DNA of 64,000 nucleotides. Origin: Jacaranda mimosifolia. Lineage: Eukaryota > Streptophyta > Magnoliopsida > Lamiales > Bignoniaceae. The position numbers and the translations under genes were made by a program. The first letter of the stretch is position 1, and each line of letters opens with the position of its first letter. The notes beneath the pieces were generated by a model. That model was not told the DNA's origin. It ran no database searches and saw nothing but the letters and a program-made list of their open reading frames with translations. Below are positions 23,170 through 34,769 of this stretch, in pieces. Location of the stretch: the NCBI GenBank assembly GCA_018894105.1, contig CM032129.1, positions 30,335,468 to 30,399,467 of the forward strand. Direction: 5' to 3'.

Positions 23170-23517
23170 AGTGCCTGTTTGGTTTTATTTTCAAATCACA
23201 TTTTCATTTTTTTCTGAAAATGAAAATATAAAGTGATCAACTTCTCCCCTATTTTCACAGGCATTTTCATTCTCGACAAATTTTCCAAACACACTCTTAT
23301 ACTCTCTATCCATTTACACATCTTATTTTCTTCTACTCTCATTTGCACGGCTTTTAATACAAAAACAAAACAACATCCAAATACAACTCATTTTCAACTC
23401 TATACAATCATTTCATTTAGAACAAAACATCCAAACAACATCCACACTTATAACTAACTTTTCATTCTTTTTTTTGCCAAAAAATGAAAATGGCTCTAGA
23501 AAACAAAACCAAACAGA
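23170..23517. mobile_element. Tourist-like MITE (T1) in array copy 2
   Basis: Inverted ends GTGCCTGTTTGGTTTT and (complement) TCTGTTTGGTTTTG. Target site TTA at 23167-23169 and CTA at 23518-23520. It sits at the same place as the element at 34360-34725, so both descend from one insertion. Confidence 0.7.
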
Positions 23518-23549
23518 CTATACTAGCATAGGATTAGTCTAAGAAAGCA

Positions 23550-24440
23550 TAACCCATACGAACTACCATCCGACCTTATACAGGCCCAGGGACACAAATA
23601 TCCTCCCAATACAGGAAGCAACCAAAGCCTCGCTTGTTTTTCCCAATTCAGTTCAACACCACAAACAAACTACAGGCATGAATCAGCTCCCAAGCAAAAA
23701 CAGGAAACCTGCTCATACTGGGAAGACATTCAAGATCAGAGCTTTGCAAAACAACACCAGTGCCCTGGAAAGCCAATACAAGATATTGCATTCTAAAGAA
23801 AGGTTTGATCCAATTCATTCAATTACAAGAAGCTTCAAAGCTTCATTGATAAAATAAAAGATCTTATTAAGCCGTTAAATTCGAGATAATACCATAACCA
23901 GTACTACACCACAAAAGAAAAACTAAATATCAGATGAACCCATAGATAAATTTATCCTTATACTTCTTTACATAATCCAATGGTATACCACAACCACATT
24001 AACATAGATTTTTTCCAACCTCCACTCCATATTGACATTGAATCCACATCTGCATATTACAGCATCAAACAGTTAGATGCAAAACGCAGTTGCTATGCAT
24101 ATATGAAAAGAAAGCTGATAAAAATCTGGAAATCCTCATCGATAGCGAAAGAATCAAACATGCACGAAGGACATTCATATACACATATTCAGGCAGGCAG
24201 GTGCACTCAAAATGCCCTTATGCCAACAGTCTGGTTTCATCTAAAGCATCATAGTTACCTCTGCAGGAGTACACTTTTATGTTGTCATCCTTCAAAGTCA
24301 GCCCCAGAAAAATCTATCTTTCACTAATTTTAGTTTGGAGTTGAGAGAAAATAGTAATATGCAACGATACTAAAGCATGCATGCTTATATCCAGAGACAA
24401 AGGAGAAAAATAAGGAAAAGAGAAGGAAAGAAGGCCATAC
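23550..24440 (-). other. Probable 3' UTR region of DUF1639 copy 2
   Basis: Conserved with 17867-18709 and 34770-35614. No intact protein is shared by all three. The plus-strand frame at 23980-24327 is not conserved and is taken as chance. Confidence 0.4.
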
Positions 24441-25198
24441 CACGGCATATTAACCCGGTAAGAGTCAGCTGAGCGTCCCACCAAATGCAGTCCAGGAAAC
24501 GCATTCTATCAGAACAGGGAAAAAAGAACATCCAAAAACCACGTATAAAAACCAAAAACAAGAATAATTCTCCTTTTCTTGTAAATCAAAATCACACTGC
24601 TCAAAAGAAAAAGAAAAAAAGAATCAAGTCCAAATACGTCAAGTTGTTTCTGGACGCTCTTAGGCCGTCTTCTGGGCCTGCGGGAGGGCTTCCTGCCCGT
24701 CATAGCAAAAATATCCTCTTCGATTTCATCCTTTGACAGGGAAATCCAAAGCTTACTACTCTTCTCCTTCCTCCGATCTCCACCATTCTGATGCCCTCCT
24801 TCCAGCAACTCCCTCAGCCTCTGAGACTTTATATTGGTTTTGCTATCACTGTTATCAGCATTCATTTCTTGCTTTGAATTCGACGCCGCTTTGCTGACCT
24901 CATTCCTTGGTCCCAAATTCAACGCCGTGGCCTCCCCATTCAACTCCTCCACCTCCGAGGGAAGAGAGCCGTTTTGCGACGTACCGGTCCGCGCTTGAAG
25001 TTTGGGGTTGGTGTGTCGGGCCTTGGCCTCGTGGTCAGAATCAGCCTCTTGGTGTTGATCAGGGGAGTTGCGGCGGCCGAAGCAGTGGTGGTGGTTGTGG
25101 GAACTGGAGCCAGCGGTGGAGGAGTTCTTGTGGGCCCATTTGAGGTCGGGCAAAGAGAAGTTGTGCAATGGTTGTGATTTTCCCGGTGGCGCCGCCAT
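24441..25198 (-). CDS. DUF1639 family protein, tandem copy 2
   Basis: Exons 25198-24638 (187 codons) and 24505-24441 on the minus strand, spliced at GAC|GTATTT and CTGATAG|AATG. The predicted protein is about 208 residues and closely resembles copies 1 and 3: SQPLHNFSLPDLKW at the N-terminus, LSKDEIEEDIFAMTG, RRPRRRPKSVQKQLD, and in exon 2 NAFPGLHLVG. Ala for Val and His for Tyr in that last motif are changes not seen in copies 1 and 3, so this copy may be under weaker constraint. The donor is GTATTT instead of GTATGT. The frame is nevertheless intact. Function unknown. Confidence 0.83.
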
Positions 25199-25339
25199 TG
25201 AACCACGCACGTAGGAAGGATAAACTCCTGGAAGGGAGTCAAGGCCGGTTGTGGCGGGGAAAAAACAGCAAAATGGAGCAATGATACAGAGGAGACGAAG
25301 CGAGAAAGGTGAGAGACCCGGAGACAGAGGGCACGGCAC

Positions 25340-25345
25340 TATATA
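25340..25345 (-). promoter_or_regulatory. TATA box of DUF1639 copy 2
   Basis: Minus-strand CATATATAGTGCCG, about 142 bases before the start codon, matching the position in copies 1 and 3. Confidence 0.5.
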
Positions 25346-26748
25346 TGTGTGTGTGATATATGCATTCTAACAGGTCCGCTGCTAGGTGCTGGTTCTCTAG
25401 GCCGTGTTTGGTTGAGGCAAAAAAACGATAGATTTGATGGAACTTGGAAGCATGCATCATCATTAAGAATTTTTAGCTTTTGATTCATGTTTAATATGTT
25501 AGTTTTTGGCCTAATAATATCGTCTTTATGTTTATACGTGTGAATTTTGAGTTTTAAATTTTATTAAAATTTTAATATGTACGTTTGTATCAATATAAAT
25601 ATCAATAAATAAATATATATGTATATAAAGAATTTAAGCATATTATCAACAAAAGGGAAAAAGAATTTGCCAAGAAATGAATCTTACATTTGTACCTCAT
25701 AAAAATGTTCAAGACATTTTTCCTTTCATACTTCAAATGGTATAATTTTATGAATTAACTTTTGCACATTTACATTTCTTTTCTTTTTTTTATTAAATTG
25801 TTTGATCCAAACACAGCACAAAAATATTGGGAATAATTTGTCTAAAAACCTTGTTGTGGGATCTCTTAAATTTCTTCCAGAAAATCTTATCTAATTACAT
25901 ATATAAAAAACAAGATTGAGTTTGAATAAATTTAAATTGGGTCATAGTTGGAATTCATCAAAACTTTTAGATATTATTTGACTGAATTTATTTAAAGAAA
26001 TGTATAGCTTTTATACTTTTAAGTGAGTATTTGAGTGAGTCCTAAGCTTTTGGAAGATCTTATAGAAATTATGACAATTCATAAAATGTTCTATTGTATT
26101 TAATAAAAAATTAAGGAGATAAGCTTATAAGATACAAAAACAAATTGTTAGAATTTTATAATTTTTTTAAAAATATATAGAACTCTTAATTTATTTTTAA
26201 AATTTTAACATCATATTAATTATCAAATTATCACTATTGGTATATTTTTACTCTATAATCTTAATTTGTTCAAATCTTTAACATGTTTGACAACTTACAA
26301 AAATGTACCATTGTATTTAATAAGATTTTTAGGAGATAAGCTCATAAGAAACAAAAACAAAATATTGAAATTTTATAAAAAAAATTAAAAAAATAAAAAA
26401 ATTATAATTTATTTTTAAAATCCCACCATTATATTACTTACCAAATTAACATTATTAATTTTTTTTATTCTATAATCTTATTTTGTTCAAATACTTTAAA
26501 ATCTTATTTCTAAAATATATATCTAATATCTTAAAATTTCAGATATATTTAATCTGGCCAAATTACAAAAATTTGAAATCCTTTTTCTGAAATTTCTAAG
26601 ATATAATAATTCACTATGTAATTTGGTAAACATATCTAATTGCATTTAAAATATTGAGTATCTTTGGAATGTTGACCTTGAAAGGAGAAACAAAATAAAA
26701 AAGGTGTATTCACTAAAATTATTTTCCAAAAAATACATCACTTGGAGG

Positions 26749-27309
26749 CATGGTTTAAAAAATCGAATTGGACTGGCTGGTGTTTTTTTAAAAAAAAATC
26801 GGAAAACTTAAAAAAATGACAAATTTTGTTAAAACCATTCAGAACCGGCCGGTCAGACCCATGAACTGGTGAACCGCTCTGGTTCGTTTTTTCATTTACT
26901 TTTTTTAATAAAATTATTTTTTTTAATTTTTTCGTCTAAGTACAAAGTTTGAAGACTAAAGCACACCTCATAAGCTATTTAAAAGTAAAAAAAAAACATT
27001 GGTTTAGAGTTTAAACTTTAGAATTAACTCACATACTCTCAACTTTAAACTTTAAATTTGAGATAATTAAATTGTTGTGATTATTTATAATATAAATTGT
27101 GAAATTTGGGTTGTGATGTTAGACAATTTAAACTCTTTATGTTTTATATTTTGCCATTTTATTAATTTTTAAGTAATATATATAATACACATATATTTTT
27201 TGTAATTATGACGTCACGGTTCAATTGCGATCCAACCAACAGTTGAACCGATGAACCGTGAACCGATAAGTTTTTCGATTCAATGAACGGTCCGATTTTT
27301 CGAAGACTG
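26749..27309. mobile_element. hAT-like MITE, private to block D2
   Basis: The left end CATGGTTTAAAAAATCG and the right end (complement CAGTCTTCGAAAAATCGG) are inverted repeats. The interior has several GAACCGGCCGGT- and GGTTCAACTG-type motifs common in plant hAT MITEs. Flanks CTTGGAGG (26741-26748) and ATTGGGAG (27310-27317) are a diverged 8-bp target duplication. Blocks D1, D3 and D4 have the empty site. Confidence 0.65.
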
Positions 27310-27491
27310 ATTGGGAGTCCACAGACATCTGGGCTTAGATATATGGTTTTGTGATTTACCATTTTGAAGGCCCAAAACATTTTATAGGCTGCCCATTTTT
27401 TATATGGATTATGGGCTTTGTATGGCAGCCCATCAACATTATTTATATATATTAAAATTGTTATCTAATATCCTCCGGTGAAGTTATCAAT

Positions 27492-28302
27492 AATGGTGTA
27501 AACGGATATTAAACAAATCGAATATATTATTTTTATATTCGTATTCGTTTGACTTTTCAAATATTTAGATACGGATACAGATTTGATATATATTTAAGAA
27601 TATATCTGAATTCATATCCACCAGATATCGGTCGAATTTGGATATATTCGTATTCGATGATGCTTATTCAAATGCATCCATATTTAATTAAATTTATCTA
27701 TATTCAAATTTTTTTTTTGGTATTCATATTTGATGATAATTATTTTGATATTTATTTATGAATATTCAAATACGTGAATATATGAACCTATAATAAATAA
27801 ACATTTTTAATTAATAGAATGAACTATACAATTTCATGAAAAAGAAAGCAATCAAACAAATAGCATAATTTCTAACTAATAATTGACTTTATAATTGCTT
27901 ATTAGTATTAATTAATATTAATAATGGCATTTAAGTATATTAATTATAAAGTCAACGAACAATAATTATATTGATTAAGTTTATTCTTTAATTTTTTTCT
28001 CTATATTATAATATTTATTCTTTTTTCATCCCAATTCTTCAATTATAATGTATATATACATATATGGATTATCATATTTTTATTGAAAAATATAAATAAT
28101 ATATTATTTAATAAATATATATTTGGAGCGGATATTATACGGATCATATACGTATTTACCATATCCATATTTATTTATTTATCGGATATCTACTAATTGA
28201 ATACGGATAATATTTGCTTTAAACGGATGTGAATAAATTTTATATAAACGGATATGAATGCGAACGATAAATAAATTTTTGAATATTCATTTACAGACCA
28301 AG
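27492..28302. mobile_element. hAT-like MITE shared by D2 and D4 (811 bp here)
   Basis: The interior is rich in ACGGATAT / ATATTCG inverted motifs. Flanks TTATCAAT (27484-27491) and TTATTTAT (28303-28310) are an 8-bp target duplication; block D1 has the empty site AAGTTATCAATTATTT. The counterpart in D4 is 38070-38852. Open frames inside it are chance. Confidence 0.75.
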
Positions 28303-28406
28303 TTATTTATTATTTATGCTTTTATCTAAATGCCTATAATTCTTTTGTGCATTTTGGAACGACCACAAACAATAAGGCAAAATTTGGGAGCTTTTTAAAC
28401 TTGTTA

Positions 28407-28889
28407 GCGGCCATTTGTTTTCAGTTTCAGAAGCCGTTTTCATTTTCTCTTAAAAATGAAAGCAGAAAACTATCACTATCTATATTATTTTCTCAAATGT
28501 TTTCATTTTCAAAACATTCTTTATTATATTCTCTCTCCATTTTCATCCCTTTTTCAAACCCTAACATTACCTTAATCATTTTTTAATTTTCCCAATACTT
28601 CTCATACACCATTCACAACAAAAATATTATAAATTCAAATTATAATATTATTTTTTTCAAACAATCGCAAATCAGATCATCAATTCAAATTCCAAAACTA
28701 CATAATTTTTAATACAAAAACACCCAATATCCAAATACATCTTATTTTTACACCTATATAAAACTATAATTTTCTACAATACATCCAAATAAAATTTTAT
28801 TTTCAAATTCAACTATTTTAATTAACTTTTCACTATGCATTTTTACTAAAAAATGAAAATGGCTCCAGAAAATGAAACCAAACGGCCTC
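28407..28889. mobile_element. Tourist-like MITE (T1), private to block D2
   Basis: Inverted ends GCGGCCATTTGTTTTCAG and (complement) GGCCGTTTGGTTTCATTTTC. Target site TTA (28404-28406) and CTA (28890-28892). Block D4 has the empty sequence CTTGTTAGGGATTC. Confidence 0.7.
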
Positions 28890-29258
28890 CTAGGGATTCA
28901 GACATAGTAAAATAATTATTGAATCCGATTCTCTCTTTTTACGTAATTGTAATTTTAGGGAATTGTGAAGAAACAAATCTCTATTCCTTTTTTTTTTAAA
29001 TTTTATATTGTTATTTAATTACACTTCCACATATATATCAATTATTTGTTAGAGTTTGAATCCATATTGAATGGCTAATAGGTCTGTAGACATATCAATT
29101 TTTAGCCAACAAAGAAGTGACACATGTAAAATAATATGTTAGATATTAATTTAAAATTTCTATTTGTTTCTTGTAAATTTATTAAATTTATTTTCAAAAG
29201 ATAAATAGATAGTTTTAATTAATATTCTAGTATTTATTTTATACCCAAAACAAATATT

Positions 29259-29952
29259 GATAAGTGTCAAAGAGACTAATCAAATCAAATATATTTGATA
29301 TTATATGTTGATATTTGATATTATTTCTTGATATTTGATCTTGATAATTTGATATTATTTCTTGATATTTTGTACTATTTTATTAAAGAGATAATCATTA
29401 AAGGAGTTCAATTAATATAAAAGTCTCCCATCAAGCATCTATATAAAGGGGGTGACCAAAGCTCATTTAACGAACAACACAAATTGCAGCAAGTGAGAGG
29501 AGCTTTGAAGGAGCCCAGCAATTCTCTCAATTAAATTCAAGGAAATCCACTGCATCCAAGGCATTCTTCGCGAAACTCATCATATTTTGGCGTTTGATTC
29601 AATATTAAGGTGAGGAGCCCTCAAATTGGCATTATTTTATTCAAATTAAATTCAATGAAATCTACAACATTCAAGGCGTTCTTCACAAAACTCATATATT
29701 TTGGCATTTGGTTTGATATTAAGTTGTGAAGTTCTCAAATTGGCATTATTTTTTCAAATTAAATTTAAGGAGATCTACGGCTTTCAAAGTGTTCTTTGCG
29801 AATCTCATTAAATTTAAGATCATATTTGGAAGGAAAAAATCATAGGATTAGATTATCCACAGTTGATAGATTTTAATTTTATTTTATATGTACAATTTTT
29901 TTTGTCTTGTAATTTTATTTATTGCAAATAAAGAAATTTGCGCTTATAAATT
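29259..29952 (+). mobile_element. 5' LTR of a broken gag-bearing retrotransposon
   Basis: A probable LTR begins TGATAAGTGTC. It contains a TATA box (CTATATAAAGGG, 29440-29451) and three tandem copies of a roughly 113-bp unit (29531-29643, 29644-29756, 29757-29812, the last partial) around AAATTCAAGG.AATC and CTCAAATTGGCATTATTTT. It is followed at 29953 by TTGGCACACCCAGTGGGA, a primer-binding-site-like sequence seen in plant Ty3-type elements. No matching 3' LTR was found. Confidence 0.5.
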
Positions 29953-30312
29953 TTGGCACACCCAGTGGGACATCTCTACCTCTCATCTCTTTCTTTCATT
30001 AAGATTGAAGTATGAAATGACCGCCAACAAAATTGTTGCATTGAAAATTACTACATCAAATTCCTCAAGTATTGGAGCTAAAAATGTTGGCGTCATCACA
30101 AGAAGTATGTCCCAGAATTTGTAATCATCTTTGGAGGTAGCTCCTTTGTTTGCTGTGGAAAAGGTATTTTATTGATATGAATGAAGATGGTGAAGACACA
30201 TATGAAAATTTTACATCATCTATTCCCTGCTCAACATCAAATTCCTCGAGCATAGTGATGGTGACAAGCTCTACAACCTTGGAGGAACAAATTGCAAATT
30301 TGACGAGGGCCA

Positions 30313-31176
30313 TTGAAGGACTCACAAAGCATATCTAAGCGAGACTTTCAAATCTCCAAATTGAGAAGTAAAATGGACAATCTTGATGCTAGCTGCATGG
30401 TGGAGAAGCAAATTAATGCTCAGGACGAAGGCGAAACATCTATAAAGAGACAATTAGCCAAAAATGAAGAGATTGTAACAAAAAAACTAAACGTTTCCAC
30501 TAGACTAATTCCCATCGACCCACTAAAGGAGTTTATCATGGAGACTATCAAAGACAAGGTTAATGGAAGTTATGAGTTATTTATGACTTACTCCAAGCCA
30601 TATAATCAAGGGATTGATAACTTGAAGATGCCGATCAGTTACTAACCCCTAAAGTTTCAACAATTTGATGACAAAGGCAACCCAAAGCAGCACGTAGCTC
30701 ATTTCATTGAGACTTGTAATAATGCTGGGACATATGAAGATCATCTAGTCAAGTAATTTGTTCGATCATTAAAGGACAATGCTTTTGATTGGTATATTGA
30801 CTTGGAGGCAAGCTCCATTGATAGTTGGGGCCAACTGGAACAAGAGTTCCTCAATTGTTTCTACAGCACTCAAAGGGTAATCAACATGATTGAACTCACC
30901 AACTCTCGCCAGTGGAAAGAAGAACCTGTCATTGACTACATCAATCGTTGGAGAAATTTGAGTCTTAACTACAAAGATCGATTGTTAGAGATTTCAGCCA
31001 TTGAAATGTGTATCCAAGGAATACATTGGCGTCTTTGCTACATACTTCAAGGAATCAAACCAAAAACCTTTGAAGATCTGGCAACGTGTGCACATAATAT
31101 TGAAATGAGCATGAATTTTGATGAATATAAAGACTCAAGTGATGCCGATGATGATGAAGATGTTGGGGACAATTAA
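30313..31176 (+). pseudogene. Retrotransposon gag pseudogene (Ty3/gypsy-like)
   Basis: A single frame encodes a retrotransposon Gag core: KFQQFDDKGNPKQHVAHF, then AFDWYIDLEASSIDSWGQLE, then EEPVIDYINRWRNLSLNYKD, ending in an acidic run DDDEDVGDN. It is broken by stops at 30643-30645 and 30754-30756, and the upstream leader frame (30150-30338) is shifted relative to it. No protease, reverse transcriptase or integrase follows. The minus-strand frame at 30125-30325 is a shadow. Confidence 0.82.
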
Positions 31177-31239
31177 TTTTCATTTTCAAATTCCAAATGC
31201 TCCTTGATCTGAACCCAAACTGTTAATAATGCTCCCAAA

Positions 31240-31607
31240 TAAGAGCATAAACTATCTAAAATTCTCAAATCTTCAAGACTCCAAATTCAAACTCAAGTCT
31301 TCAAGTTTTCAAATACAACTTTTCAAGTATTCAAATCAAAGCTCAAGTTTCTAAGTCTTCAAATTCAAAACTCAAGTCTGCAAATATCTAAATCAACGAC
31401 TCAAGTTTTCAAGTCTTCAAATTCAAGACTCAAGTCTCCAAATGTTCAAATTCAAGACTCAAGTCTTTAAGTTTTCAAATCAAAGACTCAAATCTCCATG
31501 TCTTCAAATCTAAAACTCAAGTCTTCAAATTCCGAAAGCTCCTAAATACGAACATAAACTATCTGCAATTTTTAAATTAAAATTTTCTCAAGTCCAAGCT
31601 CGAAGAC
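31240..31607. repeat. Degenerate CAAGTCTTCAAATTCAA tandem repeat
   Basis: About 330 bases built from diverged 17-36-base units around AACTCAAGTCTTCAAATTC. It follows the gag remnant directly and ends where array block D3 begins. The motif is similar throughout but no unit is exact, as in an old minisatellite inside a retrotransposon. Confidence 0.7.
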
Positions 31608-33339
31608 ATTTTTTTAAAGACATTTTTTTCACACTTTAAATGGTATAACATTATAATTTACTTTTTCCACATTTATGTTAGTTTTCTTATTAAATTCTAA
31701 TCCAAACATAGCCTAGAATTATTGGGAACCACTTATTTGAAAAATATTGTTGTTGGATATCTTGAATTTGATCCAGAAGATCTTACCTAATTACATAAAA
31801 CAAGATTATGTTTGAATTAATTTATATTGGATCATAGTTCGAATTCATCAAAATTATTAGAGAGGATTTTGACTAATTTTATTTTTTCAAACAGAATTAA
31901 TTTTTTTTTATATTTTTAAGTGGGTGATCGAATGAGCTTAAAGCTTTTAAAACATTTTATAAATATTTGACAACTTATAAAATGTTCTATTATATTTAAT
32001 AAAATTTTAAGGAAGTAAGCTTAGAAGATGAAAAATAAATTGTTAGAATTTATAATTTATTTAAAAATGTATAGAGCCCTTAATTTATTTTTAAAATTTC
32101 AGCATCATATTAATTATAAAATCATCACTGTTTATTTTATAATTTTAATTTCTTCAAAATTTTAGGGAGATAAGCTTATAAGATACAAAAATAAAATATT
32201 GGAATTTTATAAAATCTTTAAAAAAAAAAAAAGAGTTTCTAATTTATTTTTAAAAGTTTATCATCATACTAATTACAAACTACTATTAATGATATCTTTT
32301 AATTCTATGATCTTATTTTATTCAAATACTTCAAAATTTTATTTTTGAAATGTATATGTAATATCTTATAATTTCTAACATATTTGATCTGGCCAAATTA
32401 CAAAAATTAGAAATCCTTTTTCTCAATTTTCTAAGATATAATAATTCACTATGTAATTTGGTAAACATATTTAAATGTATTTAAAATATCGAGTATCTTT
32501 GTAACATTGACTTTGAAAGAAGAAACAAAATGAAAAAAGGCATGTTCACTAAAATTATTTTCCAAAAAATACATCACCTGGAGGTCCACAGACATTTGGG
32601 CTTAGTTACATGGTTTTGCAAAGCCCAAACGATTTCATAAGTTGCCCATTTTTATATGGATTATGGGCTTTGTATGGCAGCCCGTCAACATTATTTACAC
32701 TAGCAATTGTGCCACATTCGATGTATGTGCTAAAATTTTTACAATATAAGTAAATAAAATAAATATTTATTTTAGTATAATGTTAGCTTTTTAAGTAATT
32801 TTGATATTTATTTAGTTTTTTAAGTAACATTTGTAATGAATGTGTGGGTTGTAAATGGTAGTTATTACATAAATTGTAGTTATGAGTATTAAAAAAAAGA
32901 AATGAGAACATTTTAGGTACATCAATAAAAGCATACCAAAAAGAGAGTAAGTGTTTTATTAATAGTATATATATTAAAATTATTGTCTAATATCCTAAGA
33001 TAAAGTTATCAATTATTTATGCTTTTATCTAAATGTCTACAATTCTTTTCTGCATATTGGAATGGCCACAAAAAATAAGGCAAAATTTGGGAACTTTTTA
33101 AACTTGTTAGGGATTTAGAAATACAAAAGCAATTGTTGAATCCGAGTCTCTTTTTTAATTAATTGTAATTTTAGGGAATTGTGAAGAAACGAAGCTCTAT
33201 ATATATATATATTTTTAAAATTCTTATATCGTTATTTAATTATACTTCCACATGTGCACCAATTGTTTGTTAGAATTCGAATACATATCGAGTGGCTGAT
33301 AGGTCTACTGACATCATCTTCGCACATAAGTGTATGCTC

Positions 33340-33450
33340 GTCGAGTAGCTTTTGGCCCAATGGTATAAGTCTCACACATAAAGTATGAGATCAGGAGTTT
33401 GAACATAATGAATTTCTGAAATGCATATATGTAAATTAAACAAAAAAAAG
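33340..33450 (+). mobile_element. Short tRNA-derived SINE (S2) in block D3
   Basis: A box TTGGCCCAATGGTATAAG and B box GATCAGGAGTTTGAAC are nearly intact, and the tail is A-rich. It lies at the same place as the S2 copy in D1. Confidence 0.55.
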
Positions 33451-33509
33451 AAGGAAACAAAATGTGTGAGGTTGGGGCTTTCAACCCTAATAAATTCTTG
33501 ATGTGCGTG

Positions 33510-33513
33510 TATT

Positions 33514-33557
<44 letters not shown>
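33510..33557. repeat. (AAT)n microsatellite in block D3
   Basis: An uninterrupted AAT run homologous to 21951-22003. Confidence 0.9.
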
Positions 33558-33679
33558 CAAAAACCTCACCTCACACATATAAATTTGACGATGGATATAA
33601 GTTTGAAGGTAATGTCACTTATTGATTGACTAATTATAAGACTTCGAGTAAATCTTTGAATTCAAATTTTACTGAAATT

Positions 33680-34356
33680 TTCATCACAACCTTTGATTCT
33701 AGCATAGCACTTTCATATGATACACTCGAACAGATACTTCTTACTGTCAGCATTTGTTTATCCACCAATTCTCATTTCTCAATTAGCTAATATTGATGAT
33801 ACTTCCTGACATAAAATTGTTCATTTCTATCCACTAATATTAGTTAGAAATCTACTTTGCCCCACGAATGTACCACAAGAGACTGTAGCAGCAGTAGTAG
33901 TAAACCAAGAGCTATCACATTAAGTCGATCTGCTATGGCTCAAATCGAGGTGGTAGCATAATGAGACATGGCTCATTACTTTTTATAAGGAGGTCATGGA
34001 TTCGAACCTGCTTGTAGTAGTAGTCTGTGAACCAATCACCTCTATAATAAAGGGACCTCAACTGACTAACGCCTCGGTGGGGCTGTGGTGACAAGCTCAC
34101 CCTTTGGACAATAGCAACGATTCAAACTAGGCATTTCACAGTGTCAACAGACTCCTATGGTTATGCTGCTCTCAGGGAGGATAGCTAGGCTAGTCGCCCC
34201 TCCCTTACTTTTTAATTATAAAAAAAAAAAAGTCGATCTGCTAGTATAAAATCAGTGTCATCAATTAAGTCATCCTCATTTAGAAAGATCTATTATTTCT
34301 CCCGCTGTAGATCTCTCTTGACACTGAAATTTGGCCTGGTATACTATAGAGCAACA
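33680..34356 (+). repeat. Array block A3
   Basis: Matches A1 and A2. The exon-like frame CPTNVPQETVA followed by NQELSH ends early at a TAA. This copy keeps the roughly 95 bp (around 33750-33845) that plastid DNA replaced in A2. The SINE at 33936-34230 splits it. Confidence 0.6.
33936..34230 (+). mobile_element. tRNA-derived SINE (S1) in array copy 3, perfect TSD
   Basis: A 295-bp element with A box GGTGGTAGCATAATGAGA, B box GGATTCGAACC and a terminal A run. It is flanked by a perfect 13-bp target duplication, AGTCGATCTGCTA, at 33923-33935 and 34231-34243. Confidence 0.85.
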
Positions 34357-34359
34357 TTA

Positions 34360-34725
34360 AGTATCCCTTTGGTTTTCTTTTTAAAACATATTTTCATTTA
34401 TTTTTTTTTAAAAAATGAAAATAAAAAGCTATCAATTTCTCATCTATTTTCACAGTTATTTTCATTCTCAACATATTTTTCTAAACAAACTCTTACTCTC
34501 TCCATCCATTTACAACCTTATTTTCTCCTACTCTCATTTCCATGGTTTTTAACATAAAAACACAACAACATCCAAATACAATTCATTTTCAACCTTACAC
34601 AATCATTTCTTTTTAAACAAGACATCCAAGCAACATTTCATTTTCAAACTCACTCTTATAACTAACTTTTTACTCTTTCTTTTTGCCGAAGAATGAAAAT
34701 GTCTCTGAAAACAAAACCAAACAGG
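34360..34725. mobile_element. Tourist-like MITE (T1) in array copy 3
   Basis: TTA target site at 34357-34359 and 34726-34728. Ends GTATCCCTTTGGTTTT and (complement) CCTGTTTGGTTTTG. It occupies the same site as the element at 23170-23517. Confidence 0.75.
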
Positions 34726-34769
34726 TTATACTAGCATAGGATTAGTCTAAGAAAACATAACCCATACGA

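Larger units (their letters stand above)
25380..29123. repeat. Array block D2, AT-rich flank of copy 2
   Basis: Closest to D4 (36550-39290), with which it shares the hAT MITE at 27492. It also carries two private insertions (26749 and 28407). Similarity to D4 breaks off just before the LTR element near 29150. No gene is present. Confidence 0.7.
31608..33620. repeat. Array block D3
   Basis: Collinear and closely similar to D1 from about 19968 on (for example GTTGTTGGAT, ATCCAGAAGATCTTA). The block has no DUF1639 gene of its own to the left; instead it abuts the gag element. No gene within. Confidence 0.7.

Noticed and set aside
27549..27761. Open frames inside the hAT MITE as a transposase relic.
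   Set aside because: The frame is Tyr/Ile-rich AT-biased translation, it is not conserved in the sister copy at 38070-38852, and no transposase motif is seen.
31240..31607. A CRISPR-like or satellite array.
   Set aside because: Units are short, diverged and without regular spacers, and the genome is a plant nuclear one.
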